Shown here piece after piece: positions 50,037 to 58,773 of a stretch of 64,000 bases of DNA (the first letter of the stretch is position 1; each line of letters opens with the position of its first letter). The translations under genes and the position numbers were made by a program. Source of the DNA: Dokdonia donghaensis DSW-1 (GTDB lineage Bacteria > Bacteroidota > Bacteroidia > Flavobacteriales > Flavobacteriaceae); NCBI RefSeq assembly GCF_001653755.1, contig NZ_CP015125.1:2365501-2429500 (forward strand). Direction: 5' to 3'. The notes below the pieces were generated by a model. That model was not told where the DNA came from and did not search any database. It saw nothing but the letters and a program-made list of their open reading frames with translations.

Positions 50037-50648
50037 TTAACTAATGCGCTTGCGTATACGGCTTAGGGCTTGAGGCGTTACACCTATGTAAGAGCTTATG
50101 TACTTGAGAGATATCTCCTTGAGAAGTTGCGGGCGCTCTTTAAAAATACTGAGGTAACGCTCTTCTGCCGTTTGATCAAGAAGCGATTGTAGCCTTTTTG
50201 ACTTAGTAATAAATAGATTTTCGGCAGTGAGTCTACCTATAAGGTTGCCTATGGCTGTTTTATTGTAAATTTCTTGAAGATCGTTATAAGAGATACTAAG
50301 CATACTTGTATTAGAGAGTGCTTGTACGGCGTGCTCAGAGGGTTTTTGAAGCAAGAATGAGTCATAAGCACTTACAAACTGATTTTCAAAACAAAACCCA
50401 AAGGTAATTTCCTTTTCTGACTTTGGTTTAGGTATAAACAGTCTAACTGTACCAGAGGTGATGAATGAAATATAATTTTCTACCACACCAGCTTTGTGTA
50501 TGATGTCTTTTTTCTTAAAAGTACGCTCTTTTAGCTTTGAACTAAAGAGCTCCCAATCACTGTCTGAAACGGGTGAAAATTTATTTATATAATTACGTAT
50601 CTCTGTCAATGCTTTACAAATTTGCTTTACAAAGATACTACTCAGCAA
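50037..50648 (-). CDS. Crp/Fnr-family transcriptional regulator
   Basis: Has a cNMP-binding beta-roll (KERTFKKKDIIHKAGVVENYISFI, TFGFCFENQFVSAYDSFL) and a C-terminal helix-turn-helix (KYISSYIGVTPQALSRIRK). The frame opens with TTG at 50646-50648; another TTG at 50607-50609, giving a start near LTEIRNYI, fits the family better. It lies just upstream of the desaturase gene on the same strand and divergent from the DMT transporter gene. Both are candidate targets; the ligand is unknown. Confidence 0.87.
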   Translation of the reverse strand: MLSSIFVKQICKALTEIRNYINKFSPVSDSDWELFSSKLKERTFKKKDIIHKAGVVENYISFITSGTVRLFIPKPKSEKEITFGFCFENQFVSAYDSFLLQKPSEHAVQALSNTSMLSISYNDLQEIYNKTAIGNLIGRLTAENLFITKSKRLQSLLDQTAEERYLSIFKERPQLLKEISLKYISSYIGVTPQALSRIRKRIS

Positions 50649-50742
50649 CCTCTTTAAAATCGTTATCTAAAGATGTTTTACTATTGTTTTATTATAGCTA
50701 AGTTCGTACGGCCTTAAAAAACGTATAATAATTGCAATCATT

Positions 50743-51672
50743 ATGAAAAAAGAAACCTACTTAATTATACTTGCTTTTTTCTCAATTTACGTCTTTTGGG
50801 GTTCTACTTATCTATGGAACAAGATTGTGGTAAGTGAGGCTCCTGCCTTTATGCTTGCTGGTTTACGATTTACCACGGCAGGCCTTCTTATCTTTTTTAT
50901 AGCAAAAATCACAGGCAAGTCACTTAAGATTACTCCTAAGCAATTACGCAATTCTGTACTGGCAGGATTTTTCTTTTTAGTGTACGGTAACGGTGTATTT
51001 GTATGGGCACTTAACTATGTAGACAGCGGTTTTGCAGCATTACTAGCTGCCTTACAGCCTCTATCCATTCTCTTACTTATGAGAATTACTCAAAAAAAGG
51101 GTTTAAAGCCTAAATCTATAGTAGGCGTAGTGTTAGGACTTATAGGTATGTATTTACTTGTCTCACAGCAAGAAATTGCAATGAAAGAAGGTGCAGTTCT
51201 AGGTATAGGTATGATTTTTACCTGTATATTAAGTTGGAGTATAGGTAGCCTTTTTGTGGCAAAAGCAGATCTTCCCAAAAACTTTTTTATAACCACTGGT
51301 TACCAGATGGTAAGCGCCGGTGTACTTTTATGGATTATAAGTTTAGTTATTAATGAACCGTGGAGTTTTCCAAACACCTGGAGTACCCGAGCACAAATCT
51401 CTATGGTGTGCCTAGTTATTTTTGGCGGGATTGCCGCTTTTACCTCTTTTAATTATCTTCTTAAAAAGGTGTCTACAGAAAAGGTAGCTACCTCTGCATA
51501 TGTAAACCCTGTGGTAGCATTATTTTTAGGGTGGTATTTTCTTGATGAACAGGTCACCTTACAATCTATGATTGCTGCCGTAGTACTTCTAAGCGGTGTT
51601 TATTTTATAAACAGTGTCAAGAAAAATGACAAAACAACTTTAAGAAAGCCCTGGCGTAGAGGTAGAGGCTAG
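50743..51672 (+). CDS. DMT-superfamily EamA transporter
   Basis: A ten-helix inner-membrane metabolite or drug exporter of the EamA type, 309 residues. Two EamA repeats are visible: FSIYVFWGSTYLWNKIVV to about PLSILLLM, and IGMIFTCILSWSIGSLFVAK to VNPVVALFLGWYFLDEQV. It ends in a basic tail (RKPWRRGRG). Substrate unknown. It is divergent from the Crp gene, with a 94-base shared upstream region, and ends in a strong terminator. Confidence 0.9.
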   Translation: MKKETYLIILAFFSIYVFWGSTYLWNKIVVSEAPAFMLAGLRFTTAGLLIFFIAKITGKSLKITPKQLRNSVLAGFFFLVYGNGVFVWALNYVDSGFAALLAALQPLSILLLMRITQKKGLKPKSIVGVVLGLIGMYLLVSQQEIAMKEGAVLGIGMIFTCILSWSIGSLFVAKADLPKNFFITTGYQMVSAGVLLWIISLVINEPWSFPNTWSTRAQISMVCLVIFGGIAAFTSFNYLLKKVSTEKVATSAYVNPVVALFLGWYFLDEQVTLQSMIAAVVLLSGVYFINSVKKNDKTTLRKPWRRGRG

Positions 51673-51695
51673 TGTTTATAGTATCTATAAGGCAT

Positions 51696-51727
51696 AAAAA
51701 AGTCCCGAGTTATATCGGGACTTTTTT
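51696..51727 (+). terminator. Hairpin terminator downstream of the DMT transporter gene
   Basis: AAAAAAGTCCCGA pairs with TCGGGACTTTTTT around a 6-nt loop, followed by Ts. It also suits the convergent gene at 51745. Confidence 0.9.
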
Positions 51728-51744
51728 TAATCACTATGTCTAAT

Positions 51745-52074
51745 TTATACAAAGGTGGTTTCACCTTTATCTAGTGCTTCTTTTGCCTCTACAATAGTAG
51801 CATCTTCTATATCATCTTGATGAGGGGCTCTGCGGTTTGTGGTCATATCAGCCTTTGAGAGTTCTTTGTCAAGAGCATTTTTTAAACTCGTAAGCTTTTC
51901 AGACACTTGCTCTTCTACATCATAATATGTTTCCTTAAGAGTATCTCCCGCTCTTTTTGCTTTGTCTTTAAGCGCAGCTTTCTCTTCTGGTGATAATTTA
52001 TTGTACTTATATAAACCTAGGGCACCCGCAGCTACTGCAAGTAAACCTAGTATTCCTTTTGTGTTATTATTCAT
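51745..52074 (-). CDS. Small YtxH-like protein with N-terminal membrane segment
   Basis: A 109-residue protein with one weak hydrophobic segment (GILGLLAVAAGALGLYKY) followed by a charged helix with coiled-coil character (DTLKETYYDVEEQVSEKLTS, KNALDKELSKAD) and an acidic tail. The layout resembles YtxH-like or gas-vesicle-GvpP-like stress proteins. No catalytic residues. It is probably a membrane-anchored stress protein, by resemblance only. Confidence 0.65.
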   Translation of the reverse strand: MNNNTKGILGLLAVAAGALGLYKYNKLSPEEKAALKDKAKRAGDTLKETYYDVEEQVSEKLTSLKNALDKELSKADMTTNRRAPHQDDIEDATIVEAKEALDKGETTFV

Positions 52075-52221
52075 TGTATAGCTTATTTTTAAAGTTGTTT
52101 ACTAAATTTAAGTAATCTGTATTACAATACCTCCAGCTACCAAGACATTAGTATTTTATTAATACACTTTTAGTAAAATCACTTATTGTTTTAAGATATA
52201 CTATTTATGATACGTGTGAGT

Positions 52222-52239
52222 ACGCTTTCGCGAAAGCGT
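52222..52239. repeat. Dispersed palindrome copy 13 (ACGCTTTCGCGAAAGCGT)
   Basis: A perfect 18-bp palindrome in the gap 15 bases after the stop of the minus-strand gene at 52254. Confidence 0.9.
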
Positions 52240-52253
52240 ATCAAAAAAAACTA

Positions 52254-52610
52254 CTAGGCTACAGCCTCTGTCATCGCATAATAATGCAAGATGTTTTTAT
52301 AAAACGAAATGTTTTCTTCTGTCTCACGTATACAAGATTTTAAAAACTTCTCAAGGCTGTTATACGTAATTTCTACCTCGGCACCACGTTCTAGCATATC
52401 TATACCTAGTAAAACTGTTCCTTTATCTACATCAAGCACAACAGATGAGGCGTTAAAGTGGTTCTTTATAATGGCGATGTGCAACTGCTTAAAACTTGCT
52501 CTACGCTTAAAGCGAAAATCTGTAGAGTACTCTATAAGATTATTGAGACTTCTTACAATGTTGTTGTTTGATTGGATCATAGCGTTTGGTTTTTTTCTTT
52601 TGAACATCAT
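52254..52610 (-). CDS. Hypothetical protein, 118 residues
   Basis: I recognise no family. The protein has a basic N-terminus (FKRKKPNA), a mixed alpha/beta middle (LHIAIIKNHFNASSVVLDVDKG, LLGIDMLERGAEVEITYNSLEK) and an amphipathic C-terminal helix. No signal or membrane helix. It stands alone with a 230-base gap upstream that shows no other gene. Confidence 0.65.
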   Translation of the reverse strand: MMFKRKKPNAMIQSNNNIVRSLNNLIEYSTDFRFKRRASFKQLHIAIIKNHFNASSVVLDVDKGTVLLGIDMLERGAEVEITYNSLEKFLKSCIRETEENISFYKNILHYYAMTEAVA

Positions 52611-52839
52611 AAAAATAAAATCTAAAGTGTTAATAAAAATCTAATAGTCAGCATTTTATAAATTGTTTAACTTTTATGCTATTACGCTATAGGGCATATA
52701 ATGCTGGTATATGTAATACGTAAGAGAACTATGGTTTAGATCTCAAGGCATAGCTTTTTTTAAGAAGTTTTCTTTTAGATAAGGTTCTAATTAAACCATT
52801 AATTAGGCGTACTTTCGCGCACTGATAAAAGCCCTGATT

Positions 52840-53289
52840 ATGAAGCGTATAAATGAATACAAAAAACTCTTTGGAGTTGAGAAAGAAATAGATCTTAAAA
52901 TGCTCAAAAAGAGTTATAGAAATCTTGTAAAAGAGTGGCATCCAGATAAGTTTCAAGCTGGAGATCCTAAGCAAGAAGAGGCAGAGATACAAAGCCGTCG
53001 TATCATAGATGGTTATCACTTTTTAGTAAGTATGGCACCAGAGACTAAGGAGGCAAATCTTGAGGCATACACAGAAACTATAACAAATGCAGCTATAGCA
53101 GATTACCAGCATAAAGGTTTATTACTTGAGGTAACCTTTACAGATGGTACTACCTATGAGTATTTTGGGGTGACAAAAAAGACGTATATTAAAATGATTA
53201 ATGCAGGTAATCTTAACCGTTTTGCAAAGCGTAGTATTTACCCTAAGCATAATTACCGTAAGTCAAAAAGACACTTACAAGAAGCATAA
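52840..53289 (+). CDS. J-domain protein fused to a KTSC domain
   Basis: Residues 1-65 form a DnaJ-like J-domain with the essential HPD (NLVKEWHPDKFQAGD), so it can in principle stimulate an Hsp70. Residues of about 85-140 form a KTSC domain (GLLLEVTFTDGTTYEYFGV, KRSIYPKHNY), named for lysyl-tRNA synthetase C-terminal-like sequences and of uncertain role. The combination is compact (149 residues), without a membrane helix. The DEAD-box helicase gene follows 44 bases later in the same direction, which would fit a shared RNA or protein-quality function. Confidence 0.85.
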   Translation: MKRINEYKKLFGVEKEIDLKMLKKSYRNLVKEWHPDKFQAGDPKQEEAEIQSRRIIDGYHFLVSMAPETKEANLEAYTETITNAAIADYQHKGLLLEVTFTDGTTYEYFGVTKKTYIKMINAGNLNRFAKRSIYPKHNYRKSKRHLQEA

Positions 53290-53333
53290 TTAAGGTAATA
53301 TTAAGTTTACAGATTAAAAAGGCGCCAGCATAT

Positions 53334-54626
53334 ATGACAAGTACATTTACCGCTCTAGGAGTAACAAACGCAATACAAGAAGCTCTAGCTGCACTAGAGA
53401 TTGTACAACCTACAGATATACAACAGCAGGCCATCCCCGCAATGCTCACATCAAAAAAGGATGTAGTTGCACTAGCGCAAACAGGTACGGGTAAAACGCT
53501 AGCCTTTGGGGTACCTTTATTACAACTTATAGATCGTACAAACCCTACGGTACAGGCCGTGATACTTGTCCCAACAAGAGAATTAGGACAACAGATATAC
53601 TCAAATATTGTAGCATATGCTGCACAATTACCAGAAGTAACGGCAGCGGTTTTTTATGGAGGGATACCTGTAAAAGAAAATATAGAACGTCTTAAAGCAC
53701 CCGCTCAGATTGTAATTGCAACACCTGGACGTCTTATAGACTTAATGGAACGTAAAGCAATAAACATCTCTCAAGCCAATTATCTTGTGCTAGATGAGGC
53801 AGATGAGATGGTAAGTGCTCTTAAAGACAGTATAGATGTCATTGTAGAGACAATGCCTAATAATAGGCGTACCTTCTTATTTTCGGCCACGATGCCGGGC
53901 GCAGTAAAGCAACTTATACAAAATTACCTTTCTAAAAATCCGCTGGAGATTACTGCAGAGCGAGCAAATCTCGCTAGTCACATAATCACACACGATTATG
54001 TAGTGGTGGAGCCTATTGAGAAGCTAGATGTATTAATGCATTTCTTAAACTCAAAAATAGGGGAGCGTGGTATTATCTTCTGTAAGACAAAGGCTGCTGT
54101 AAATAAACTTGCAAAAAACCTGGCTATTAATAAGTTTTCTTCTGGGGCATTACACGGTAGCTTGAGCCAGGCTATACGTGATCGTATGATGGGACAGTTT
54201 AGAGAAGGTCATATAGACATACTCGTAGCCACAGATCTTGCGGCACGTGGTATAGATGTAAAAGAAATCTCTTATGTGGTTAACTACCACTTACCAGAGT
54301 TTTATGATATGTATGTACATAGAACGGGACGTACTGCCAGAGCAGGAAAAACAGGCTATGCGCTTACTGTTTTACAACAAGAAGAGGTTGCAGAGATACC
54401 AGAATTTGAAGAAGAATTAGGTATTACTTTTTCCGCTTTCGCGAAAGCGTCATCTCAAGAAATCGCAGATAATAATCTCATACTCTGGGCGCGTAAAATC
54501 TTTAAAACAAAGCCTAATCGTGAGCTCTCACCAGAGCTAAGAGAAAAAGTACACAAGGTTTTTCACCACCTTACTAAAGAAGAACTTATAGATAAGCTAC
54601 TTGCAAGAGAAACTGTAAGCAAGTAA
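53334..54626 (+). CDS. DEAD-box ATP-dependent RNA helicase
   Basis: Unwinds RNA duplexes during ribosome assembly or mRNA decay. Motifs in order: Q-motif region QPTDIQQQAIPAM, I AQTGTGKT, Ia PTRELGQQ, Ib TPGRL, II DEAD in LVLDEADEM, III SAT in FSATMPG, V ATDLAARGID and VI HRTGRTARAG. At 430 residues with a short basic C-terminus it resembles the RhlE/DeaD-like group. The dispersed palindrome encodes AFAKA in the post-core region (FSAFAKASSQE). Confidence 0.93.
   Translation: MTSTFTALGVTNAIQEALAALEIVQPTDIQQQAIPAMLTSKKDVVALAQTGTGKTLAFGVPLLQLIDRTNPTVQAVILVPTRELGQQIYSNIVAYAAQLPEVTAAVFYGGIPVKENIERLKAPAQIVIATPGRLIDLMERKAINISQANYLVLDEADEMVSALKDSIDVIVETMPNNRRTFLFSATMPGAVKQLIQNYLSKNPLEITAERANLASHIITHDYVVVEPIEKLDVLMHFLNSKIGERGIIFCKTKAAVNKLAKNLAINKFSSGALHGSLSQAIRDRMMGQFREGHIDILVATDLAARGIDVKEISYVVNYHLPEFYDMYVHRTGRTARAGKTGYALTVLQQEEVAEIPEFEEELGITFSAFAKASSQEIADNNLILWARKIFKTKPNRELSPELREKVHKVFHHLTKEELIDKLLARETVSK
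54434..54449. repeat. Dispersed palindrome copy 14 (CGCTTTCGCGAAAGCG)
   Basis: A perfect palindrome inside the DEAD-box helicase gene, read as AFAKA. Confidence 0.9.
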
Positions 54627-54689
54627 ATTAAGCGCTAAAATTGCTTTATAATATACTTATGACTTTGTTTTAATTACTTAGCTTTGGCT

Positions 54690-55259
54690 ATGACATTAAA
54701 ACAAAGCCTTCTGCTACTGTGTGTTATCATATCTAGCAGCCTTCTTGCTCAAGAAAAGCGACCATCAGATATATTTTGGGAAACACTCTCAAGCCATTGT
54801 GGTAAAGCTTACAAGGGTCACCTTGCTTTACCAGAAAATGATGAAGCCTTTGGCGGTAAAGAGCTCGTAATGCACGTTCGCTCTTGCTCAGATAACGAGA
54901 TAAAGGTTCCTTTTTTTGTAGGAGAAGATAGATCGCGTACTTGGGTCTTTACAAAGAAAGATGGTATTATCACATTAAAACACGATCATCGCCACGAGGA
55001 CGGTAGTGAAGATGCCGTAACTCAATATGGAGGTACAGCAAGTAATGTAGGAAAAGAAGATATTCAATTCTTTCCTGCAGATCCACATACACAACAACTT
55101 ATACCTGCCGCAGCAACAAATGTCTGGTGGGTAACTCTAGATGACACCACCTTTACATATAACTTAAGAAGACTAGGCCGTGATAGTGTCTTTAAAGTAG
55201 TGATGGACATCACAAAGCCTATTGCCACACCAGAAGCGCCTTGGGGCTGGAAAGATTAA
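54690..55259 (+). CDS. Secreted protein of unknown function
   Basis: An exported 189-residue protein. I start it at the ATG at 54690, with signal peptide MTLKQSLLLLCVIISSSLLAQ; a TTG two codons upstream is also in frame. The mature part has a Cys pair (SSHCGKAYKG, VRSCSDNEI) and a Trp/His-rich core (RTWVFTKKDGIITLKHDHRHED, NVWWVTLDDTTFTY). No known enzyme family. The M13 peptidase gene follows after 33 bases, possibly in one operon. Confidence 0.75.
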   Translation: MTLKQSLLLLCVIISSSLLAQEKRPSDIFWETLSSHCGKAYKGHLALPENDEAFGGKELVMHVRSCSDNEIKVPFFVGEDRSRTWVFTKKDGIITLKHDHRHEDGSEDAVTQYGGTASNVGKEDIQFFPADPHTQQLIPAAATNVWWVTLDDTTFTYNLRRLGRDSVFKVVMDITKPIATPEAPWGWKD

Positions 55260-55292
55260 ATAATAACGAGATTACAACAAACACAACCAACT

Positions 55293-57308
55293 ATGAAAAA
55301 ACTATGGTATCTCTCAATGATTGCTTCTAGCTTTATAGCCTGTGAGCAGTCTGAGCAAAAAAACGAAACACACCCTGAGGTAGTCTTTGACGGAATATCT
55401 GAACAAATTGCTCCAGGTGATGATTTTTATAATCACGTGAATAAAAACTGGTATGATAATGCTGTCATTGCAGATGACCAAGTGGGAGTAGGAGCATATC
55501 GTTTTCTCAATATACCACAGCAAGAACTTCTTAAAAATATACTCGAAGAGGTTTCTGAGCAATCACACGACCAGGGTAGTGTTGAGCAACTAGTGGGAGA
55601 CTTTTATGCCTCCGGTATGGATACGCTCAGTATCGATAAACGTGGTATTACACCTATACAAGCCCTGCTAGAAAAGATAGACGGTACCTCTACTACAGAG
55701 CAGCTGATGGATGTGGTAGCAAATCAAATTAAAACGGGTGATTATTCCTTTCTAGCGCCTTACATCTCACCAGATCAAAAAAATAGCAAGCTTAACATCT
55801 TGCATCTAGCTCAAACAGGGTTGGGTCTACCAGATCGTAATTACTACTTTAATGAAGATCCTTCATCTGTAGCCATACAAGATGCATATAAAACGTATTT
55901 AACTACACTTTTTGAATTAGTAGGTGACCCAGAAGCGGCAGCAAACGCTGCAATAGTTTATGCCATAGAAAAAGAACTTGCAGATTCTCATAAAACAAGA
56001 ATACAGCGTCGCGTTATAAAAGATAATTACAATAAAGTCTCGGTAATAGACCTAGATAATGGACATAATCAAATAGACTGGCAACATATTTTTACCACGC
56101 TAGGTACAGATATAGACTCATTAAATGTGAGACAGCCTGCATACTATGATAAAGTAAATGATGTACTTGCGAGCACTGCTCTCAAAGATTTAAAACTTTA
56201 TGTAAAAGCAAAGTCTTTAAGCAATCACGATAATATATTAAGTACACCTTTTGAAGATGCCTCTTTTGCATATACTAAGGTGATCTCTGGACAAAGCGAG
56301 CAACAGTCACGTACTAAACGTATGGTGCGCAATGTAGATAGACAAATAGGATTTGCCTTAGGCCAGCTGTATGTAAAGCGATATTTTAATGAAGAAGCAA
56401 AGGAAAGAGCACTTGACCTGGTGAACAATTTTCAGAAATCACTCGAGCAACGCATAGAAAACCTTGAGTGGATGAGTGATAGTACAAAAGTAAAAGCCAA
56501 GGAGAAACTCTTTGCTATCAATAAAAAAATAGGCTATCCAGATGTATGGAGAACCTACGACGTAGAGATAAACAGAGATCAGTTTTTTGAGAATGTAGTT
56601 GCTTTACGTAATGACAGTTACCAGTACGAACTTAAACAACTTAATAAAGCACCTAACCGTGATGAATGGGGTACTACACCATCTACAGTTACCGCTTATT
56701 ACAACCCATCACTTAATGAGATAGTATTCCCTGCAGGAATATTACAGGCGCCATACTTTGATTTATACGCAGACGATGCTGTAAACTATGGTGGTATAGG
56801 GATGGTAATAGGTCACGAGTTTACACACGCCTTTGACGATCAAGGAGCTCAATATGACAAAGAAGGAAATGTGAAAAACTGGTGGACAGAAGAAGACTAT
56901 ACCAAGTTTAAAGCAAAAACACAGCAAATTATTGAGCAGTACGATAGCTTTACTGTTCTTGACAGTGTACACCTTAAAGGAGCACTTACAGTAGGAGAAA
57001 ACACGGCAGATAATGGCGGAATCTCTATAGCTTATGATGCCTTTAAAAGAACAAAGCAAGGTCAAGACACCACAAGAATAGGAGGTTTTACTCCAGACCA
57101 GCGCTTCTTTTTATCTGTAGCACGTATCTGGCGTGTCAAGACAAGAGATGAGTATTTAAGAAATTATGTAGCTACAGATCCGCACTCACCACCTATCTGG
57201 CGTGTAAATGGACCACTTATGAACTTCACTCCATTTTATGAAGCTTTTGATGTAAAAGAGGGGCAAAAGAACTTTAAAACACCAGAAGAAAGAATTAAAA
57301 TCTGGTAA
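55293..57308 (+). CDS. M13-family zinc metallopeptidase (neprilysin/PepO-like), lipoprotein
   Basis: A periplasmic or surface endopeptidase for short peptides. MKKLWYLSMIASSFIACEQ is a lipoprotein signal. The zinc site is HEFTH in IGHEFTHAFDDQGAQYD, with the third ligand in VGENTADNGGISIA, as in neprilysin. The substrate-side motif NAYYNP of relatives appears as TAYYNPSLNEIVFPAGI. At 671 residues it is full length and ends, as in the family, with a basic residue and Trp. It may be cotranscribed with the secreted protein upstream. Confidence 0.93.
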   Translation: MKKLWYLSMIASSFIACEQSEQKNETHPEVVFDGISEQIAPGDDFYNHVNKNWYDNAVIADDQVGVGAYRFLNIPQQELLKNILEEVSEQSHDQGSVEQLVGDFYASGMDTLSIDKRGITPIQALLEKIDGTSTTEQLMDVVANQIKTGDYSFLAPYISPDQKNSKLNILHLAQTGLGLPDRNYYFNEDPSSVAIQDAYKTYLTTLFELVGDPEAAANAAIVYAIEKELADSHKTRIQRRVIKDNYNKVSVIDLDNGHNQIDWQHIFTTLGTDIDSLNVRQPAYYDKVNDVLASTALKDLKLYVKAKSLSNHDNILSTPFEDASFAYTKVISGQSEQQSRTKRMVRNVDRQIGFALGQLYVKRYFNEEAKERALDLVNNFQKSLEQRIENLEWMSDSTKVKAKEKLFAINKKIGYPDVWRTYDVEINRDQFFENVVALRNDSYQYELKQLNKAPNRDEWGTTPSTVTAYYNPSLNEIVFPAGILQAPYFDLYADDAVNYGGIGMVIGHEFTHAFDDQGAQYDKEGNVKNWWTEEDYTKFKAKTQQIIEQYDSFTVLDSVHLKGALTVGENTADNGGISIAYDAFKRTKQGQDTTRIGGFTPDQRFFLSVARIWRVKTRDEYLRNYVATDPHSPPIWRVNGPLMNFTPFYEAFDVKEGQKNFKTPEERIKIW

Positions 57309-57432
57309 TACGATTTACAAGAGATTTGTATTTACGATATTTGCCACGTAAAAAATTAAAAATAGTGATGAGGAAGAAGAGATTACAATCACTAGGACTT
57401 AATTAAAACAACCAAAATAAAATTAAGATATA

Positions 57433-57681
57433 ATGATTAAAGCATTTTTTAATAGACTATTTGGGTCTACTAAAGCATCGATACGAAAAGAAGGAAAGGT
57501 AAAGTTCTTCAATACAAAAAAAGGATTTGGATTTATTGCCATAGACAATTCTGACGAGGAGGTTTTTGTACATACTACAAACGTAACTGGAAGATTGAGA
57601 GAGAATGACAAAGTTACATTTGAAGTAGAAGACGGAGAAAAAGGACCTAGCGCTGTAAATGTAAAGCGAGTAAAAAAGTAA
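57433..57681 (+). CDS. Cold-shock domain protein (short)
   Basis: An RNA/ssDNA chaperone with one cold-shock domain: EGKVKFFNTKKGFGFIAID holds RNP1, EVFVHTTNV holds RNP2. A 20-residue hydrophobic and basic N-terminal extension (MIKAFFNRLFGSTKASIRK) precedes it, so it is slightly longer (82) than CspA. The leader after the M13 gene is about 125 bases. It ends in a very strong terminator. Confidence 0.92.
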   Translation: MIKAFFNRLFGSTKASIRKEGKVKFFNTKKGFGFIAIDNSDEEVFVHTTNVTGRLRENDKVTFEVEDGEKGPSAVNVKRVKK

Positions 57682-57708
57682 TATTTGTTTTACAAGATCT
57701 CTATTATT

Positions 57709-57747
57709 AACTCCATAAGCACATTCGTGTTTATGGAGTTTTTTTTT
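57709..57747 (+). terminator. Hairpin terminator downstream of the short cold-shock gene
   Basis: AACTCCATAAGCAC pairs with GTGTTTATGGAGTT (one G-T pair) around a 4-nt loop, then 7 Ts. Confidence 0.92.
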
Positions 57748-57765
57748 ACGCTTTCGCGAAAGCGT
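57748..57765. repeat. Dispersed palindrome copy 15 (ACGCTTTCGCGAAAGCGT)
   Basis: A perfect 18-bp palindrome directly behind the T-run of the cold-shock terminator. It is the last perfect copy in the window. Confidence 0.9.
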
Positions 57766-57793
57766 ACTGATACTTTTTAATAGTAAATAGAAA

Positions 57794-57822
57794 AAGGCAG
57801 TCTACTTGATGTAAACTGCCTT
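57794..57822 (-). terminator. Hairpin terminator downstream of the DUF4494 gene
   Basis: AAGGCAGT...TAC pairs with GTA...ACTGCCTT with one mismatch and a 5-nt loop. It lies 22 bases past the DUF4494 stop. Confidence 0.75.
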
Positions 57823-57843
57823 CATAAAAGTTATAGACATCTG

Positions 57844-58404
57844 TTATTCTTCTTCGCCAGTAAGAGAGTCTGCCATTGCCAGCTCTTCATTCTCACTGTT
57901 ATCTACAGGCACAGAATCTTTTACCCTTGTAAACTCTTCCAGACGCTCTAGATCTCCCTCTTCACCAGAAAAGTATGGAAACACATCTTCTATAGGCGAC
58001 TCAGCAATGGCTGGTATGGTGTATTCACCCATAGTATCCTTCATAGTAGAAACGGTGTTATCAAAAGCTTCTTTAACGTCATTTGCCTGCACGAGTAGGT
58101 ATAGACTCGTTTTGCGCTCCTTACCGCTTTCCTCATCATAAGCTATGAGAGATACGCGTGATTTAAACCATCTATCGGTATTTTCAAAAGGGTGAATCTC
58201 TGCATAGTTTGCCACTTTGATGTTTGTAATTTTAATTTCTTCACTATCTGGAAGGTAAGCAGCCATCTCTTGTGTAATCCTACTTTCTGCCTCTGTATAT
58301 GAAATTGCATCGACTAGAAAAGGTGCTGTTTTAACCTTTTGCGTTCCAGATGCTTCATCTAGTTTTCTATATTTTACTTTACACTCGTACCACGTTGCGC
58401 TCAT
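57844..58404 (-). CDS. DUF4494 family protein
   Basis: A Bacteroidetes-specific family of unknown function. The start is the ATG at 58402-58404 (MSATWYECKVKYRKLDEASG), where the family normally begins. Conserved features are visible: KVKTAPFLVDAISYTEAESR, then FENTDRWFKSRVSLIAYDE. The C-terminal 40 residues are acidic (EEGDLERLEEFTRV, ENEELAMAD). No signal or membrane segment. It is monocistronic. Confidence 0.85.
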   Translation of the reverse strand: MSATWYECKVKYRKLDEASGTQKVKTAPFLVDAISYTEAESRITQEMAAYLPDSEEIKITNIKVANYAEIHPFENTDRWFKSRVSLIAYDEESGKERKTSLYLLVQANDVKEAFDNTVSTMKDTMGEYTIPAIAESPIEDVFPYFSGEEGDLERLEEFTRVKDSVPVDNSENEELAMADSLTGEEE

Positions 58405-58773
58405 ACTATTTTGTTTTAAGGTTGCCAAAAATAGGGTAAAGCAAAGGGGCAAAATATCATAAGATGCAATAGATATTCACAATTTGAATATGTGATTTCT
58501 AGAGTGTTTATAGTGAATACTTTAAAGGTTTTGTGTAGTAAAAGAATACGGTTAAAGATGCTATGGATATTATAACAGGATGTAGTGAGAATAAATAAGA
58601 ACCTAGTACTGCTGATATAGCACCCTGAAAAAACCCTAATACTGATTACAATATACTGTAAATTAGAGCATCATATTTATAACTAATGTTATACTCTTAG
58701 TCATAATTATGCGCTTTTCACCCATTTTTAAAATATTCTTGTCTATCTTTTAACACCCCAAAAAGTAATTCTT
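58405..58773. other. Intergenic region upstream of the hybrid kinase
   Basis: About 370 bases, AT-rich, without a gene or clear hairpin. The candidate promoter of the kinase is at its right end. I see nothing else. Confidence 0.5.
58744..58751 (+). promoter_or_regulatory. Candidate -7 element (TATCTTTT) of the hybrid kinase gene
   Basis: A TATCTTT heptamer as at 11663 and 25641; it lies 22 bases before the TTG start. Tentative. Confidence 0.3.

Noticed and set aside
6106..57765. Reading every GCTTTCGCGAAAGC copy as a transcription terminator
   Set aside because: Several copies lie inside reading frames and most lack a following T-run, while separate good terminators exist nearby.
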